DNA of 64,000 nucleotides from Prochlorococcus marinus XMU1405. Its GTDB lineage: Bacteria; Cyanobacteriota; Cyanobacteriia; PCC-6307; Cyanobiaceae. The position numbers and the translations under genes are program-made. How positions within the stretch are numbered: the first letter of the stretch is position 1; each line of letters starts with the position of its first letter. Under the pieces are notes generated by a model. The model had not been told where the DNA came from. It saw only the letters and a program-made list of their open reading frames with translations, and searched no databases. This document shows positions 22,182-31,317 of this stretch, piece after piece. The stretch covers positions 310,001 through 374,000 of the forward strand of contig NZ_JAAORF010000002.1 in assembly GCF_017696275.1 (NCBI RefSeq), in the 5' to 3' direction.

Positions 22182-23624
22182 ATGAAAAATATGTTTTCAA
22201 GTTATAAGCCTAAAAATAGTTTTGATGAATACTTTAAGGATAATGTTAACTCTGCAAGAGAAATATTGATTCCACTTCTTTCATCTTTAGATAATATGGG
22301 AATTGAAGAATTAAACAGGAATCACTCTGCCGCAAAAAAATTATTACTAAGACATGGTGCAACTTTTAGATTAAACGATACTGGTTTTAAAGGTACTGAG
22401 AGAATATTACCTTTTGATCCACTTCCTAGAATAATTAGTAAAGATGATTGGGTAACGTTAGAAAAAGGCCTAAAACAAAGGCTTGAGGCAATTGATTTAT
22501 TTCTAGATGATATTTACAATTCTCAAAAAATAATTAATGATGGAATAATTCCAAGAGAATTAATAGAGAGTTCAGAAGGTTGGAGACCTCAGATGATAGG
22601 TTTCAAACCTCCACTAAATAAATGGTGTCAAATTTCAGGACTTGATTTAATAAGGGATAGGAATGGAGATTGGCATGTTTTAGAAGATAATTTAAGGTGC
22701 CCTTCTGGGGTTGCTTATTTTTTAGAAAATAGATTAGTTATGAAAAATATTTTTCCTAATCTTTTCTCAGGAAGAATAGTAAAACCAATTGATGAATATC
22801 CATCATATCTTTTAAAAACTCTTCAAGAACTTGCGGTTTGGACAGATACACCCAAGATAGTTCTACTTACTCCTGGAATTTTTAATAGTGCTTATTTTGA
22901 ACATAGTTATTTAGCTCAAGAAATGGGAATCCAACTAGTTCAGGGTCATGACTTAGTTTGTAATGATGATTATGTATATTTAAAAACCACCTCTGGATTA
23001 AAAAGAGTAGATGTCATTTACAGAAGGATTGATGATGATTTCTTAGATCCTCTTAATTTCAGAAAAGATTCCTGCCTTGGTGTTAGCGGATTACTTGATG
23101 TTTTTAAAGCAGGTCATGTTGCTTTAGCAAATGCACCTGGGACGGGAATAGCAGATGACAAAATGATTTATTCTTTTGTTCCAAAGATGATTAAATATTA
23201 TCTTGATGAAGAAATTATTATTAAAAATGTAGAAACTTATATTTGTCATTACCAAAAGGATCGAGAATATGTTCTAGAAAATTTATCAAAACTTGTTGTT
23301 AAGTCTGTCGCAGAAGCTGGGGGGTATGGAATGTTAATTGGCCCTCACTCAACAACTAGTGAGATAGAAGAATTCGCTAATAAAATTAAAAATAATCCTA
23401 GAAATTTCGTAGCACAACCAACATTAGAATTATCTACTGTGCCATCGTTATGTGAGGGAGAACTATATCCATGTCATGTTGATTTAAGACCATATATCTT
23501 AAGAGGAAAAGATTCATGGGTTAGCCCAGGTGGGCTTACGCGGGTAGCATTAAAAAAAGGATCATTAGTCGTTAATTCTTCTCAAGGTGGAGGATGCAAA
23601 GATACATGGGTTGTAGGGGAATAA
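22182..23624 (+). CDS. Circularly permuted ATP-grasp protein (DUF404/DUF407)
   Basis: A 480-residue member of the circularly permuted ATP-grasp family, predicted to form peptide or amide bonds. Motifs include RHGATFRLNDTGFKGTERIL, WHVLEDNLRCPSGVAYFLEN, the conserved GTGIADDKMIYSFVPKMI, VKSVAEAGGYGMLIGP and the arginine-rich RPYILRG ahead of the C-terminus. It is the first gene of a three-gene set with an alpha-E protein (two bases later) and a transglutaminase-like protein. Family knowledge (amidoligase predictions) suggests synthesis of an unknown peptide; no product is established. Confidence 0.88.
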   Translation: MKNMFSSYKPKNSFDEYFKDNVNSAREILIPLLSSLDNMGIEELNRNHSAAKKLLLRHGATFRLNDTGFKGTERILPFDPLPRIISKDDWVTLEKGLKQRLEAIDLFLDDIYNSQKIINDGIIPRELIESSEGWRPQMIGFKPPLNKWCQISGLDLIRDRNGDWHVLEDNLRCPSGVAYFLENRLVMKNIFPNLFSGRIVKPIDEYPSYLLKTLQELAVWTDTPKIVLLTPGIFNSAYFEHSYLAQEMGIQLVQGHDLVCNDDYVYLKTTSGLKRVDVIYRRIDDDFLDPLNFRKDSCLGVSGLLDVFKAGHVALANAPGTGIADDKMIYSFVPKMIKYYLDEEIIIKNVETYICHYQKDREYVLENLSKLVVKSVAEAGGYGMLIGPHSTTSEIEEFANKIKNNPRNFVAQPTLELSTVPSLCEGELYPCHVDLRPYILRGKDSWVSPGGLTRVALKKGSLVVNSSQGGGCKDTWVVGE

Positions 23625-23625
23625 T

Positions 23626-24567
23626 ATGCTTTTAAGTCGTGTAGCAGAATCTCTTTATTGGATCAATCGTTATTTAGAACGTGCGGAAAACATATCTCGT
23701 TTCGTGGAAGTAAGTGAAGCAATGTCATTAGATTGTCCACCAGGAAGTGCAGAACCTTGGCTCCCGTTAATTGATGCCTCTAGTGACAGAGAATCTTTTG
23801 ATAAAAGATTCCCAGAAAAAAAACCTAATGACGTTATTAATTTTTTAATAAGAGATCGTTTAAACCCAAACAGTATAATTTCTTGCATTCAAATGGCAAG
23901 AGAAAATGCACGACAAATCAGAGATGTCATGACCACAGAAATGTGGGAACAGATTAATATTTTATATTGGAATATGCAAGAAGGAGAGGCAATATGGAAT
24001 AAACCAAGACAAGAACAATTAAGTGAAATAAGGAGGGAATGTCAGCTTTTTTATGGGATTACAGATGCGACTCTAAGCAAAGATCTTGCCTGGAGATTTA
24101 GCATGCTTGGAAGATTAATCGAAAGAGCTGACAAAACATCAAGAATTTTAGATGTTAAATATTATTTACTCCTACCCAGCTTAGATGAACTTGGAGGAGT
24201 TCTTGATGAGCTGCAATGGATTGCACTTTTACGCTCAGCTGGAGCTTATCAGATGTTTAGGAAAGCAGTGCAAAATTCTATAAAGCCTAATTCAGTTGCG
24301 AGATTTCTTTTACTTGATCCAATTTTTCCGAGATCAGTAAGATACTGTCTTGATGGGATAAGCAATACTCTCAAAACAATAGATACCTCACCATCTAATG
24401 AAAATCCTTCAGAATTAGAATGCATGAGAGGTTTGCTTAAAGCAAAGTGGAGTTATATCAGAATTGAAGATATAATCAATGATGGTTTACATGAGGCAAT
24501 CGATTCATTGCAAATGGATTTAAACAAGTTAAATGATCTCATTCAAGAAAAATATTTTATTAATTAA
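23626..24567 (+). CDS. Alpha-E domain protein (DUF403)
   Basis: A 313-residue all-helical protein. The N-terminal hallmark ESLYWINRYLERAEN lies at about residues 7-21, followed by QMARENARQIRDVMTTEMWE and FSMLGRLIERADKTSRILDV, the repeated Arg/Glu helices of the alpha-E family. These proteins regularly accompany permuted ATP-grasp and transglutaminase genes and are thought to be partners or substrate carriers. It is two bases after the ATP-grasp stop and 11 bases before the transglutaminase, clearly one operon. Confidence 0.9.
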   Translation: MLLSRVAESLYWINRYLERAENISRFVEVSEAMSLDCPPGSAEPWLPLIDASSDRESFDKRFPEKKPNDVINFLIRDRLNPNSIISCIQMARENARQIRDVMTTEMWEQINILYWNMQEGEAIWNKPRQEQLSEIRRECQLFYGITDATLSKDLAWRFSMLGRLIERADKTSRILDVKYYLLLPSLDELGGVLDELQWIALLRSAGAYQMFRKAVQNSIKPNSVARFLLLDPIFPRSVRYCLDGISNTLKTIDTSPSNENPSELECMRGLLKAKWSYIRIEDIINDGLHEAIDSLQMDLNKLNDLIQEKYFIN

Positions 24568-24578
24568 TAAGTTTATTA

Positions 24579-25436
24579 ATGAGAATTAAATACATTCACA
24601 AACTTGAATATAAATACGAAGATCCTGTTCAATTAGGCGAGCATAGATTATGTATAAAGCCAAGGTCGAATGGCTTCCAAAAACTAAAGAATTTCGAATT
24701 AAACATAACCCCAGAACCAGATATTATTTATCCATTACTTGCTGCAAGCGGAGAAGAGATAAACAGAATCAGATTCCATGGATTAACAGATAATTTAATT
24801 ATTGAATCAATCAGCGAAGTTGAAACCATTAAACATCCAAACATTATTGATGGGGTTAAAAATAGAGATTTAACATTGCCTTTTTGTAGAAGCATTATCA
24901 ACAGAGATTTACAGGGAGCATTAGAAGGGTGGATGCCAAATGGACAACACGATCCATCTGCCGTAGAACTTGCCCAAGAAGCTTTAGCAGGAAGCATTAA
25001 TAACGCATTATCATTTACCTACCAACTAATAGAGATAATTCAAGATCGGGTTAAATATACTAAAAGACATACAGGTCCAGCATGGCCGGCTAGCAGAACA
25101 CTTAGAGAGCGTATAGGTTCATGCAGAGATTTAGCAATGCTGATGGTTGAAGCTTGTAGGTCTATTGGTATCCCAAGTAGGTTTGTAAGTGGTTATCATT
25201 TTGAAGATCCCTTACCCTCTGAGTTGGATTTACACGCTTGGGCTGAATTATATATTCCAGGTGCTGGCTGGAGAGGTTTTGATCCAAGCGGAAAAGGATT
25301 AATAGATGATAGATATTTAACATTGGTATCCTCTTCAAAATCTAATTTAACCTCTGTAATAACGGGAAACTTTATAGGAAAAAATAATTTAGAAAATACT
25401 TTATCTTGGGAAATCAAACCTCTTGAAATTAAATAA
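24579..25436 (+). CDS. Transglutaminase-like cysteine peptidase family protein
   Basis: A 285-residue protein with an N-terminal bacterial transglutaminase-associated beta domain (EYKYEDPVQLGEHRLCIKPR) and a papain-like core. The catalytic triad is visible as Cys in GSCRDLAMLMVEACRS, His in DLHAWAELY, and Asp in GFDPSGKG. No signal peptide, so cytoplasmic. In this gene family it may cleave or transfer peptides made by the ATP-grasp partner. It is the last gene of the operon; no Anbu proteasome-like gene follows, unlike in many other bacteria. Confidence 0.88.
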   Translation: MRIKYIHKLEYKYEDPVQLGEHRLCIKPRSNGFQKLKNFELNITPEPDIIYPLLAASGEEINRIRFHGLTDNLIIESISEVETIKHPNIIDGVKNRDLTLPFCRSIINRDLQGALEGWMPNGQHDPSAVELAQEALAGSINNALSFTYQLIEIIQDRVKYTKRHTGPAWPASRTLRERIGSCRDLAMLMVEACRSIGIPSRFVSGYHFEDPLPSELDLHAWAELYIPGAGWRGFDPSGKGLIDDRYLTLVSSSKSNLTSVITGNFIGKNNLENTLSWEIKPLEIK

Positions 25437-25610
25437 ACACTAAATTTTTAATCTTTTAAAATAACAAAAAAATATAAATAATAATATGTTTCTTTTTTAG
25501 TGTTAATTGATACGTTCTTGGATATATATATCTGTTTTCATTTGTTTAATCTTTAAAGAAAATTGAACTCAAGTTTAGAAATTCCCGTTATCAAATCAAA
25601 CAAATCGAAA

Positions 25611-26084
25611 ATGTTTGAATTGATAAGTTATGAAAAATTTCGCGATACAAAAGATGTAAGATTTTTTGATATTAGTGTTAATAAATCAAACTATAGAGAT
25701 CTAGTTATTCACAGTGGTCCTGCAGTAAGTCCGCCAAATGATGAAGAGTTTAATAATTGGCAATTTTACATACATCACAATCAAGAAGATAATCTACTAG
25801 CTATTTCTGGGGGAAGAACATTTTTTCTTATCAATTTTGGCTGGGATTACCCCTTTTATAAAGTTAGATTAGAATCATGCGGATATATTCTAAGAATACC
25901 TAGAGGAACATTTCATAGATCAGTTTCTGACGAAAACGGTTCCATAGTTTTAAATCAAGCTATAAGAGATGAAGGCGGTACAGTTGAATCTGAGTTCAAG
26001 GTTACAAATAGCAAAGATAACAAAAAACTTCTTGATTGTATAACGAATCTAGAACCTAGATTTAAAATTTACAGTGTTAAATAA
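25611..26084 (+). CDS. Cupin-like protein, 157 aa
   Basis: A soluble beta-rich protein. The stretch [33 protein letters not shown], and [20 protein letters not shown] resembles the two conserved strands of a cupin barrel, with His pairs that could bind metal. The ATG at 25611 ([10 protein letters not shown]) is preferred; a TTG at 25563 would add 16 polar residues. No enzymatic role can be assigned. It follows the transglutaminase gene after 174 bases that hold no clear signal. Confidence 0.5.
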   Translation: MFELISYEKFRDTKDVRFFDISVNKSNYRDLVIHSGPAVSPPNDEEFNNWQFYIHHNQEDNLLAISGGRTFFLINFGWDYPFYKVRLESCGYILRIPRGTFHRSVSDENGSIVLNQAIRDEGGTVESEFKVTNSKDNKKLLDCITNLEPRFKIYSVK

Positions 26085-26167
26085 TCTTAAAAAGGAGTTC
26101 CAAATTTACACATCAATTTAAAAAATTATCTAATTGTTATAAAATAAAAATATTGGAATTTTTGGGT

Positions 26168-26686
26168 ATGAAATTTTTTAGTTTTTTAAAATATTTTTTA
26201 TGTATAACTTTTTCTTTCTTAGTTTTATCTTCTCCAGTTTTTGCTGGGGCAAATGTAGCTGTTAAGGGTGAGGGGGATGAAGTTCCAAGTTATGTTAGAG
26301 CTAATATTACAGGATTTGATTTCCATGGAGAAGATCTTCATTTGTCTTCTATAGCTGGAGCTGTTGCGAGAGATGCAGATTTTAGTGATGTTGATTTACA
26401 TGGAACTACCCTAACCCTATCGGATTTAAAAGGTTCTAATTTAAATGGGATCGACCTGACTGATACTCTTTCTGATCGAGTTAATTTCCAAAAAACAGAT
26501 CTTAGAAATGCTGTTTTAATAAATATGATCGCATCAGGCAGCAGTTTTGCAGGAGCTCAAATAGAAGGAGCAGATTTTTCTTACGCTATTCTTGACAGCG
26601 AAGACCAAAGAAATCTTTGTGAAATTGCGGATGGAATAAATCCAACAACAGGCGTTTCAACTAGAGAAAGTCTTGAGTGTAGTTAG
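26168..26686 (+). CDS. Exported pentapeptide-repeat protein
   Basis: With the ATG at 26168, a signal peptide ([20 protein letters not shown] then AGA) precedes a pentapeptide-repeat helix of A-D/N-L/F-x-x units, such as [20 protein letters not shown] and [11 protein letters not shown]. The C-terminus ends with [20 protein letters not shown] then C, a cap seen in lumenal pentapeptide proteins of plants and cyanobacteria. A thylakoid-lumen or periplasmic location is likely; the molecular role is unknown. The TTG at 26153 is a less likely start. Confidence 0.78.
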   Translation: MKFFSFLKYFLCITFSFLVLSSPVFAGANVAVKGEGDEVPSYVRANITGFDFHGEDLHLSSIAGAVARDADFSDVDLHGTTLTLSDLKGSNLNGIDLTDTLSDRVNFQKTDLRNAVLINMIASGSSFAGAQIEGADFSYAILDSEDQRNLCEIADGINPTTGVSTRESLECS

Positions 26687-26694
26687 CATTAAGA

Positions 26695-27048
26695 TTATAA
26701 GTAAAATTTCTTTCCATTATTAAATTTATAAATCCTTTGTTCTTCGTCTTGAAATATCATCTCACCATTTAATTTAGATTTCTTAAATTTTGAAAGTCTT
26801 GCTCTGTGAATATTGGATTTTCTATTAATATTTTCTTCGTTATCATAGACTCCAATATAAATATTTATATTAGGATTTGAAAAGGTTTTTTCTTCCTCTC
26901 TTAAAAAAATTCTGTCAATATTTGTTTGCGTGCTCTGCAGTTTATTTTTAAATTTATCTAATTTTAGATTCTTTGGTTTTTTAGAATTAATTTTTTTGAA
27001 GCCCAAAAAAATAACTCCTAAAATTAGAAAAACTAAAAATATTTTCAT
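26695..27048 (-). CDS. Hypothetical anchored basic protein, 117 aa
   Basis: An N-terminal helix (FLVFLILGVIFLGFKKI) is followed by about 90 lysine-rich residues with beta-like segments (NINIYIGVYDNEENI and RIYKFNNGKKFYL). It may be membrane-anchored with an exterior or cytoplasmic basic domain. Its start overlaps the stop of the upstream gene (TAATG), so the two are translationally coupled. No family is recognised. Confidence 0.48.
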   Translation of the reverse strand: MKIFLVFLILGVIFLGFKKINSKKPKNLKLDKFKNKLQSTQTNIDRIFLREEEKTFSNPNINIYIGVYDNEENINRKSNIHRARLSKFKKSKLNGEMIFQDEEQRIYKFNNGKKFYL

Positions 27049-27239
27049 TACTTAATTTTTATTTTAATATCTACACCTAAGTCACTTTTAGTAGTTAATA
27101 TTTCTTTTTTTACGATTCCGTAGGTAAAAATTTTAGATAATGTTTTTAAAGATTTAAAAACTAAAAAAACAGTAAATAAAAAGAAAAGAATAATGTTTTC
27201 TACAAGTAGATTTTTATTTTTGTTATCTAAATTACTCAT
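27048..27239 (-). CDS. Small membrane protein, 63 aa
   Basis: A polar start (MSNLDNKNKN) precedes one hydrophobic helix (LLVENIILFFLFTVFLVFKS), followed by a basic amphipathic tail. It is translationally coupled to the downstream basic protein by start/stop overlap. No family is recognised; the coupling supports it as real. Confidence 0.45.
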   Translation of the reverse strand: MSNLDNKNKNLLVENIILFFLFTVFLVFKSLKTLSKIFTYGIVKKEILTTKSDLGVDIKIKIK

Positions 27240-27264
27240 ATAAGTCTTAAATCAATTTTTTTTA

Positions 27265-28125
27265 CTAACTATTTGCATATGGGCCGAAAAATTCACTTGC
27301 GTCTCTTCCCATTACTTTAGCAAGATTTAAACTTTTATCTATATCCCATTTTGATGCCATTCCATAAAGAATACCCGCAGCAAAAGAATCGCCACATCCA
27401 TAAGAATCAACCTTTAATTTTTTGTTTTTAAGAGCCTTATATCTTCCTCCAGGGAATAGTATGCCTCCCTTCTCTCCCTCGGTTTTAATAGTATATTTGG
27501 GTTTTAAAGATAAATCAGAAAAAGAAAAAACTTCCCCGGGATCAAGATTACTGCCTATTAATCCATCTAAAAGAACATTTGATTTATTAATTGTATTTAA
27601 TCCTACCCTTGGTGTCGTACACAGTATTGAAGCTGATCTAGCCATTTTAAAAATCTCTGAATCAGATGCCGTAATAAAAATTCCGTCCATTTTTTTTAAA
27701 ATGTTCCATTCCAACTTGTCTTTATGAGTTGGAGCTAACCTTTCACCAATAACTGTTATTGCTCTTTCACCTTGAGAGTCAATTAAACTAAATCCTCTTC
27801 TAGTTGGTTTATCACGCCAAGCTACATGCATCTTAATTCCCATATTTGAGAGAATCCTGAAACACTTATCTCCATATTCGTCATTACCTAATGATGTAAA
27901 AAAATGAATTTGGTTTAAAGTTAAATCAGCAAGTATTTTGGCGATAATGGAGCCACCACCAGCTGGATACTCAAGGGACTTTTCAGAATGAGAAATGACT
28001 CCGGGTTTTGGTAATTGATCAACCTTTAAGAAATTTATCCACTCAACATGACCAACCACAGCAAAATTTAAATTTCCTTTTTTAAATGTATAGTCTTCAA
28101 CTTTATTATTCTTTTCAACAACCAT
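27265..28125 (-). CDS. PfkB-family sugar kinase
   Basis: A ribokinase-fold kinase of 286 residues that phosphorylates a sugar or nucleoside with ATP. The C-terminal PfkB signature with the catalytic Asp is SYGCGDSFAAGILYG, the N-terminal glycine pair is EYPAGGGSIIAKILADL, and TKEGEKGG-like nucleotide-site sequence reads IKTEGEKGGILFPGG. The substrate is not determinable. No sugar transporter or isomerase gene is adjacent, so a salvage role is a guess. Confidence 0.85.
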   Translation of the reverse strand: MVVEKNNKVEDYTFKKGNLNFAVVGHVEWINFLKVDQLPKPGVISHSEKSLEYPAGGGSIIAKILADLTLNQIHFFTSLGNDEYGDKCFRILSNMGIKMHVAWRDKPTRRGFSLIDSQGERAITVIGERLAPTHKDKLEWNILKKMDGIFITASDSEIFKMARSASILCTTPRVGLNTINKSNVLLDGLIGSNLDPGEVFSFSDLSLKPKYTIKTEGEKGGILFPGGRYKALKNKKLKVDSYGCGDSFAAGILYGMASKWDIDKSLNLAKVMGRDASEFFGPYANS

Positions 28126-28166
28126 AAGCTTTTAAATACTATTATTAAAAGAAATATTTTTGACAA

Positions 28167-28538
28167 GTGAATTCATTGAACATTTTAAAAGATAATAAAC
28201 AGATACTATCTTATCTTTACCTTTTTCTATCAATTTTGGGTGCTGTACTGCCAATGATGGCAAATTTTGAATTTGCTAGGGAATATGGGAACAGCTTTGA
28301 TATAAATAACTTCATTTCTTTAGCGAATGCAAACCCTGCAGCTCAGTCAATTTCTAGAGACTTATTAGTAGGAGCAAGCGCTATTTTTATATGGATAGTA
28401 AATGAATCAAAAAAACTAAACATGAAGAATATGTGGGTTGTATACATTGGAACTTTTCTTATAGCTTTCGCATTCTCTGCACCTTTTTTCTTATTTCTAA
28501 GAGAGAGAAGAATTATTGAATTAGAAAGGATTAATTAA
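28167..28538 (+). CDS. DUF2834 membrane protein, 123 aa
   Basis: A polytopic protein with four helices. The family pattern is seen in LYLFLSILGAVLPMMANFEF, the central LLVGASAIFIWIVNESKKLN, and GTFLIAFAFSAPFFLFLRER. It starts with GTG at 28167; no ATG precedes the first helix. The function is unknown. It converges with the MFS gene, overlapping its stop by four bases (28535-28538). Confidence 0.7.
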   Translation: MNSLNILKDNKQILSYLYLFLSILGAVLPMMANFEFAREYGNSFDINNFISLANANPAAQSISRDLLVGASAIFIWIVNESKKLNMKNMWVVYIGTFLIAFAFSAPFFLFLRERRIIELERIN

Positions 28539-29764
28539 AATAATCTCTTAAATAGAATTGCAAATGCTATAAAGCAACAACATGAAATGGAAAGCCAGAT
28601 TATTGAAGCATAACCAAATATATCTAATATTCGTCCCGAAATAAATGGTCCAAAAAAATAACCCATAGCGAAACATTGTGATAATAGAGCAAGTGCAAAA
28701 CCTTTTTTGTTTGAAGGAGCTATTCTGAAAACGACATCTGTTGATGTTGGAAGAAATGAAGCAGTCCCTAAACTTACTAATATCAATGAAAAAGAAATTA
28801 AATAAAAAGCTGGGATATTTAGATAACTAGAAATAAATAATAAAAATGAAGCGAAAGAGAAATTTATTAAACTAAATTTCAAGCCATATAATCTTCCTTT
28901 CTTAGATATCCAAGAACCGACAGGCCATTGTAAAAACAACAATAAAATTAACTGAATAGAAATTATAAGACTAATAATTTCTTTGCTTAATGCATTGCGA
29001 TATACTCCACCTTTAACAAGATCCAGAGGCAAAGTTACTTGAATCAGAGCCAAAGAGGTAGTTATAAATAAAATAGATAAAATTATTATTGTTGAATTTT
29101 TATTCCATTTCAATTGTGTCTGATTAATTGGATTTACTAATTTTTTTTGGAAATTTTCTAAGTTTTTTTTAATAGATGAACTATTTCTAGATATTAAATA
29201 TGTGATAACTAACATGCAAAATATATCATTAATAAAAATTGATTTAGAATACAAAAAATTGGTCATATAACCCCCTAAGAATACCCCTAGAAATATTCCT
29301 AAAGCCTCCGAACTTCTCACAAGAGCATATGCTTTGCGTGTTTCGATAGTATTGCAAAAATAGGGCACCCCAAACTCGGCAGCAGGCCAATATATTCCTG
29401 CAGCAGCACCAACAAATGATTGTCCAATTATGTACAAAAAGGTATCTCCTGAAAAAATGAGGCATAAGCTCGCAGCAATACTTAGTATTGAAGAAGTAAC
29501 TATTGGAAATTGTATTTTCCCTGTTTTATTAAGATAATTACCTGTAAAAATTCTTGTTAAGGTTCCAATTATTGCTGAAACGGTAAACCCCAAGCCAATA
29601 TCTGTTGCCGATAATCCTATGTTATTAAAAATAAGTGATGTTAAATAAATAACACCTCCTGCTCCAAATGCAGCGTAAAATCGTATCTTGGTTATTAACC
29701 TCAAGTGATATGGAAATTGAAACCACCAATTTTTGCTAATTTGTAAACTATTCGGACTAATCAC
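28535..29764 (-). CDS. Major facilitator superfamily transporter
   Basis: A protein of 409 residues with twelve predicted helices and the MFS sugar/drug-type pattern, including GAGGVIYLTSLIFNNIGLSA, an R-x-F-T-G-x-Y-L loop (IFTGNYLNKTGKI) after helix 2 and the matching cytoplasmic loop SWISKKGRLYG after helix 8. Substrate unknown; drug-efflux or nutrient uptake are both possible. It uses GTG as start, which lies two bases from the divergent GTG start of the hydrolase gene. Confidence 0.82.
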   Translation of the reverse strand: MISPNSLQISKNWWFQFPYHLRLITKIRFYAAFGAGGVIYLTSLIFNNIGLSATDIGLGFTVSAIIGTLTRIFTGNYLNKTGKIQFPIVTSSILSIAASLCLIFSGDTFLYIIGQSFVGAAAGIYWPAAEFGVPYFCNTIETRKAYALVRSSEALGIFLGVFLGGYMTNFLYSKSIFINDIFCMLVITYLISRNSSSIKKNLENFQKKLVNPINQTQLKWNKNSTIIILSILFITTSLALIQVTLPLDLVKGGVYRNALSKEIISLIISIQLILLLFLQWPVGSWISKKGRLYGLKFSLINFSFASFLLFISSYLNIPAFYLISFSLILVSLGTASFLPTSTDVVFRIAPSNKKGFALALLSQCFAMGYFFGPFISGRILDIFGYASIIWLSISCCCFIAFAILFKRLF

Positions 29765-29766
29765 AA

Positions 29767-31317
29767 GTGAAATTCATTTTTATAATTTTTATTAGTTTTT
29801 GTGGTTTATCTTTTAATAATGGTTTAAAGGCTGCTGAAAAGATAAATATTAAATTTGAAGAGATGATAATTCCTCTTACTATAGAACAATTATCAAAATT
29901 AGAAAAATACAAAGATGATTCAACAGAATTAATTGATTGGTTAAAAAAAAATGGATTAATAAGAGTTTTTGAATTATCAAAATTTTTAGAATTTCCAGTA
30001 TTCAAGGAAAAGGGGTTAAATAGAGAAATATTAAGAAGTTGGATAGGGCGTAAAATTCTTACAGAATTAAGCAAAACCATTAAAGTTCCAAATGATAATA
30101 ATGGTACAGAAATTTATAACACTATAGAAAAATTACTAGATCAAGAAAAAGAAGTTTCAACTTTAGAAATCATAAAGTCATTACCTTCAGAAGAAATTTC
30201 ACTAGATATTGATAATTTAATTTTAATAATTTCATCATGGAAAAATGAATTATCAATGCAACAAGAACTTTTATCAAAATTAAATAAACTTGAAAGAACG
30301 AACCAAAATACCTACAAAAATATTGAAAAAAAATCAACTCAAGATCTAATAAAAATTGATAAAAAAATTTATGCGCCTCACCGAGTGAAAGCTTTTGAAA
30401 TTGAAATATGGAAAAGCAATCAAACAAATGATGATAAAGAACTGATAATTTTTATGCCAGGGCTTGGAGGAGAAATTAATAATTTCAAATGGATAGGCAA
30501 CGAATTAGCTAAAAGAGGTTGGCCAATATTATTCATAGACCATAGAGGGAGTAATTTAGAATCGTTCATAGAAGTCCTCGAAGGTAAAGAAACAATCCCA
30601 GGAAGTGCAGACTTCTTCTTATATAGAATTAAAGATTTACATGCTGTATTAAAAGCTCATGAAAATGGAGAATTTGGTTTAGCTAATGATTCTTATATTT
30701 TAATGGGACATTCACTTGGTGCATTAATAGCACTTTTATATGAAGGGGAAAAGCCTACTGATCAACTAGAGGACAAATGTGATTCAGCATTAAAAGATTT
30801 TGCAGTAACAAATTTATCTAAATTACTTCAATGTCAGCTGAGCGAAATACCATTCCCCGAGAAAAATAACACTAATAAGGCCAGTGCGATAATAGCTTTT
30901 AATTCATTTGGCAGTTTATTATGGCCAAAAGAAAATAGTGCAGGCATTAAAACACCCACCCTTTTAATAGGTGGTACTTATGACCTTATTACACCATTAA
31001 TGAATGAACAATTTAGAGTTTTTTCTGCTTTAAATAATCCATCAAATAGATTTCTAATTATTGAAGGGGCAAGTCATTTCTCTCCAATAAGAATTAATGA
31101 AAGCTATGAAGAAAATAATGACGTCTTCAAAATAAATGAAACTTTTATTGGTTCAGAGCCAATATTAGTACAAGATTTATCTACTAAATTTATAGTTGAG
31201 TTTTTAAAAAATATAAAAGACCAAAAGATCCCTACAGTAGTTAAAAACCAAAGAGATTTGGGACTTAATTTCCATCTTTTAGATCTTGAAACAATAAAAG
31301 AAATTTCCGAAAATTAG
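29767..31317 (+). CDS. Secreted alpha/beta hydrolase with N-terminal DUF1400-like domain
   Basis: The protein has 516 residues. A signal peptide (FIFIIFISFCGLSFNNGLKA) is followed by a helical DUF1400-type region typical of cyanobacterial exported hydrolases (about residues 25-170). An alpha/beta hydrolase core follows with oxyanion-region FMPGLGGEINNFKWIG, nucleophile Ser in MGHSLGALIALLY, Asp in GGTYDLITPL and His in EGASHFSPI. The substrate could be a lipid or ester. GTG start at 29767. Confidence 0.82.
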   Translation: MKFIFIIFISFCGLSFNNGLKAAEKINIKFEEMIIPLTIEQLSKLEKYKDDSTELIDWLKKNGLIRVFELSKFLEFPVFKEKGLNREILRSWIGRKILTELSKTIKVPNDNNGTEIYNTIEKLLDQEKEVSTLEIIKSLPSEEISLDIDNLILIISSWKNELSMQQELLSKLNKLERTNQNTYKNIEKKSTQDLIKIDKKIYAPHRVKAFEIEIWKSNQTNDDKELIIFMPGLGGEINNFKWIGNELAKRGWPILFIDHRGSNLESFIEVLEGKETIPGSADFFLYRIKDLHAVLKAHENGEFGLANDSYILMGHSLGALIALLYEGEKPTDQLEDKCDSALKDFAVTNLSKLLQCQLSEIPFPEKNNTNKASAIIAFNSFGSLLWPKENSAGIKTPTLLIGGTYDLITPLMNEQFRVFSALNNPSNRFLIIEGASHFSPIRINESYEENNDVFKINETFIGSEPILVQDLSTKFIVEFLKNIKDQKIPTVVKNQRDLGLNFHLLDLETIKEISEN

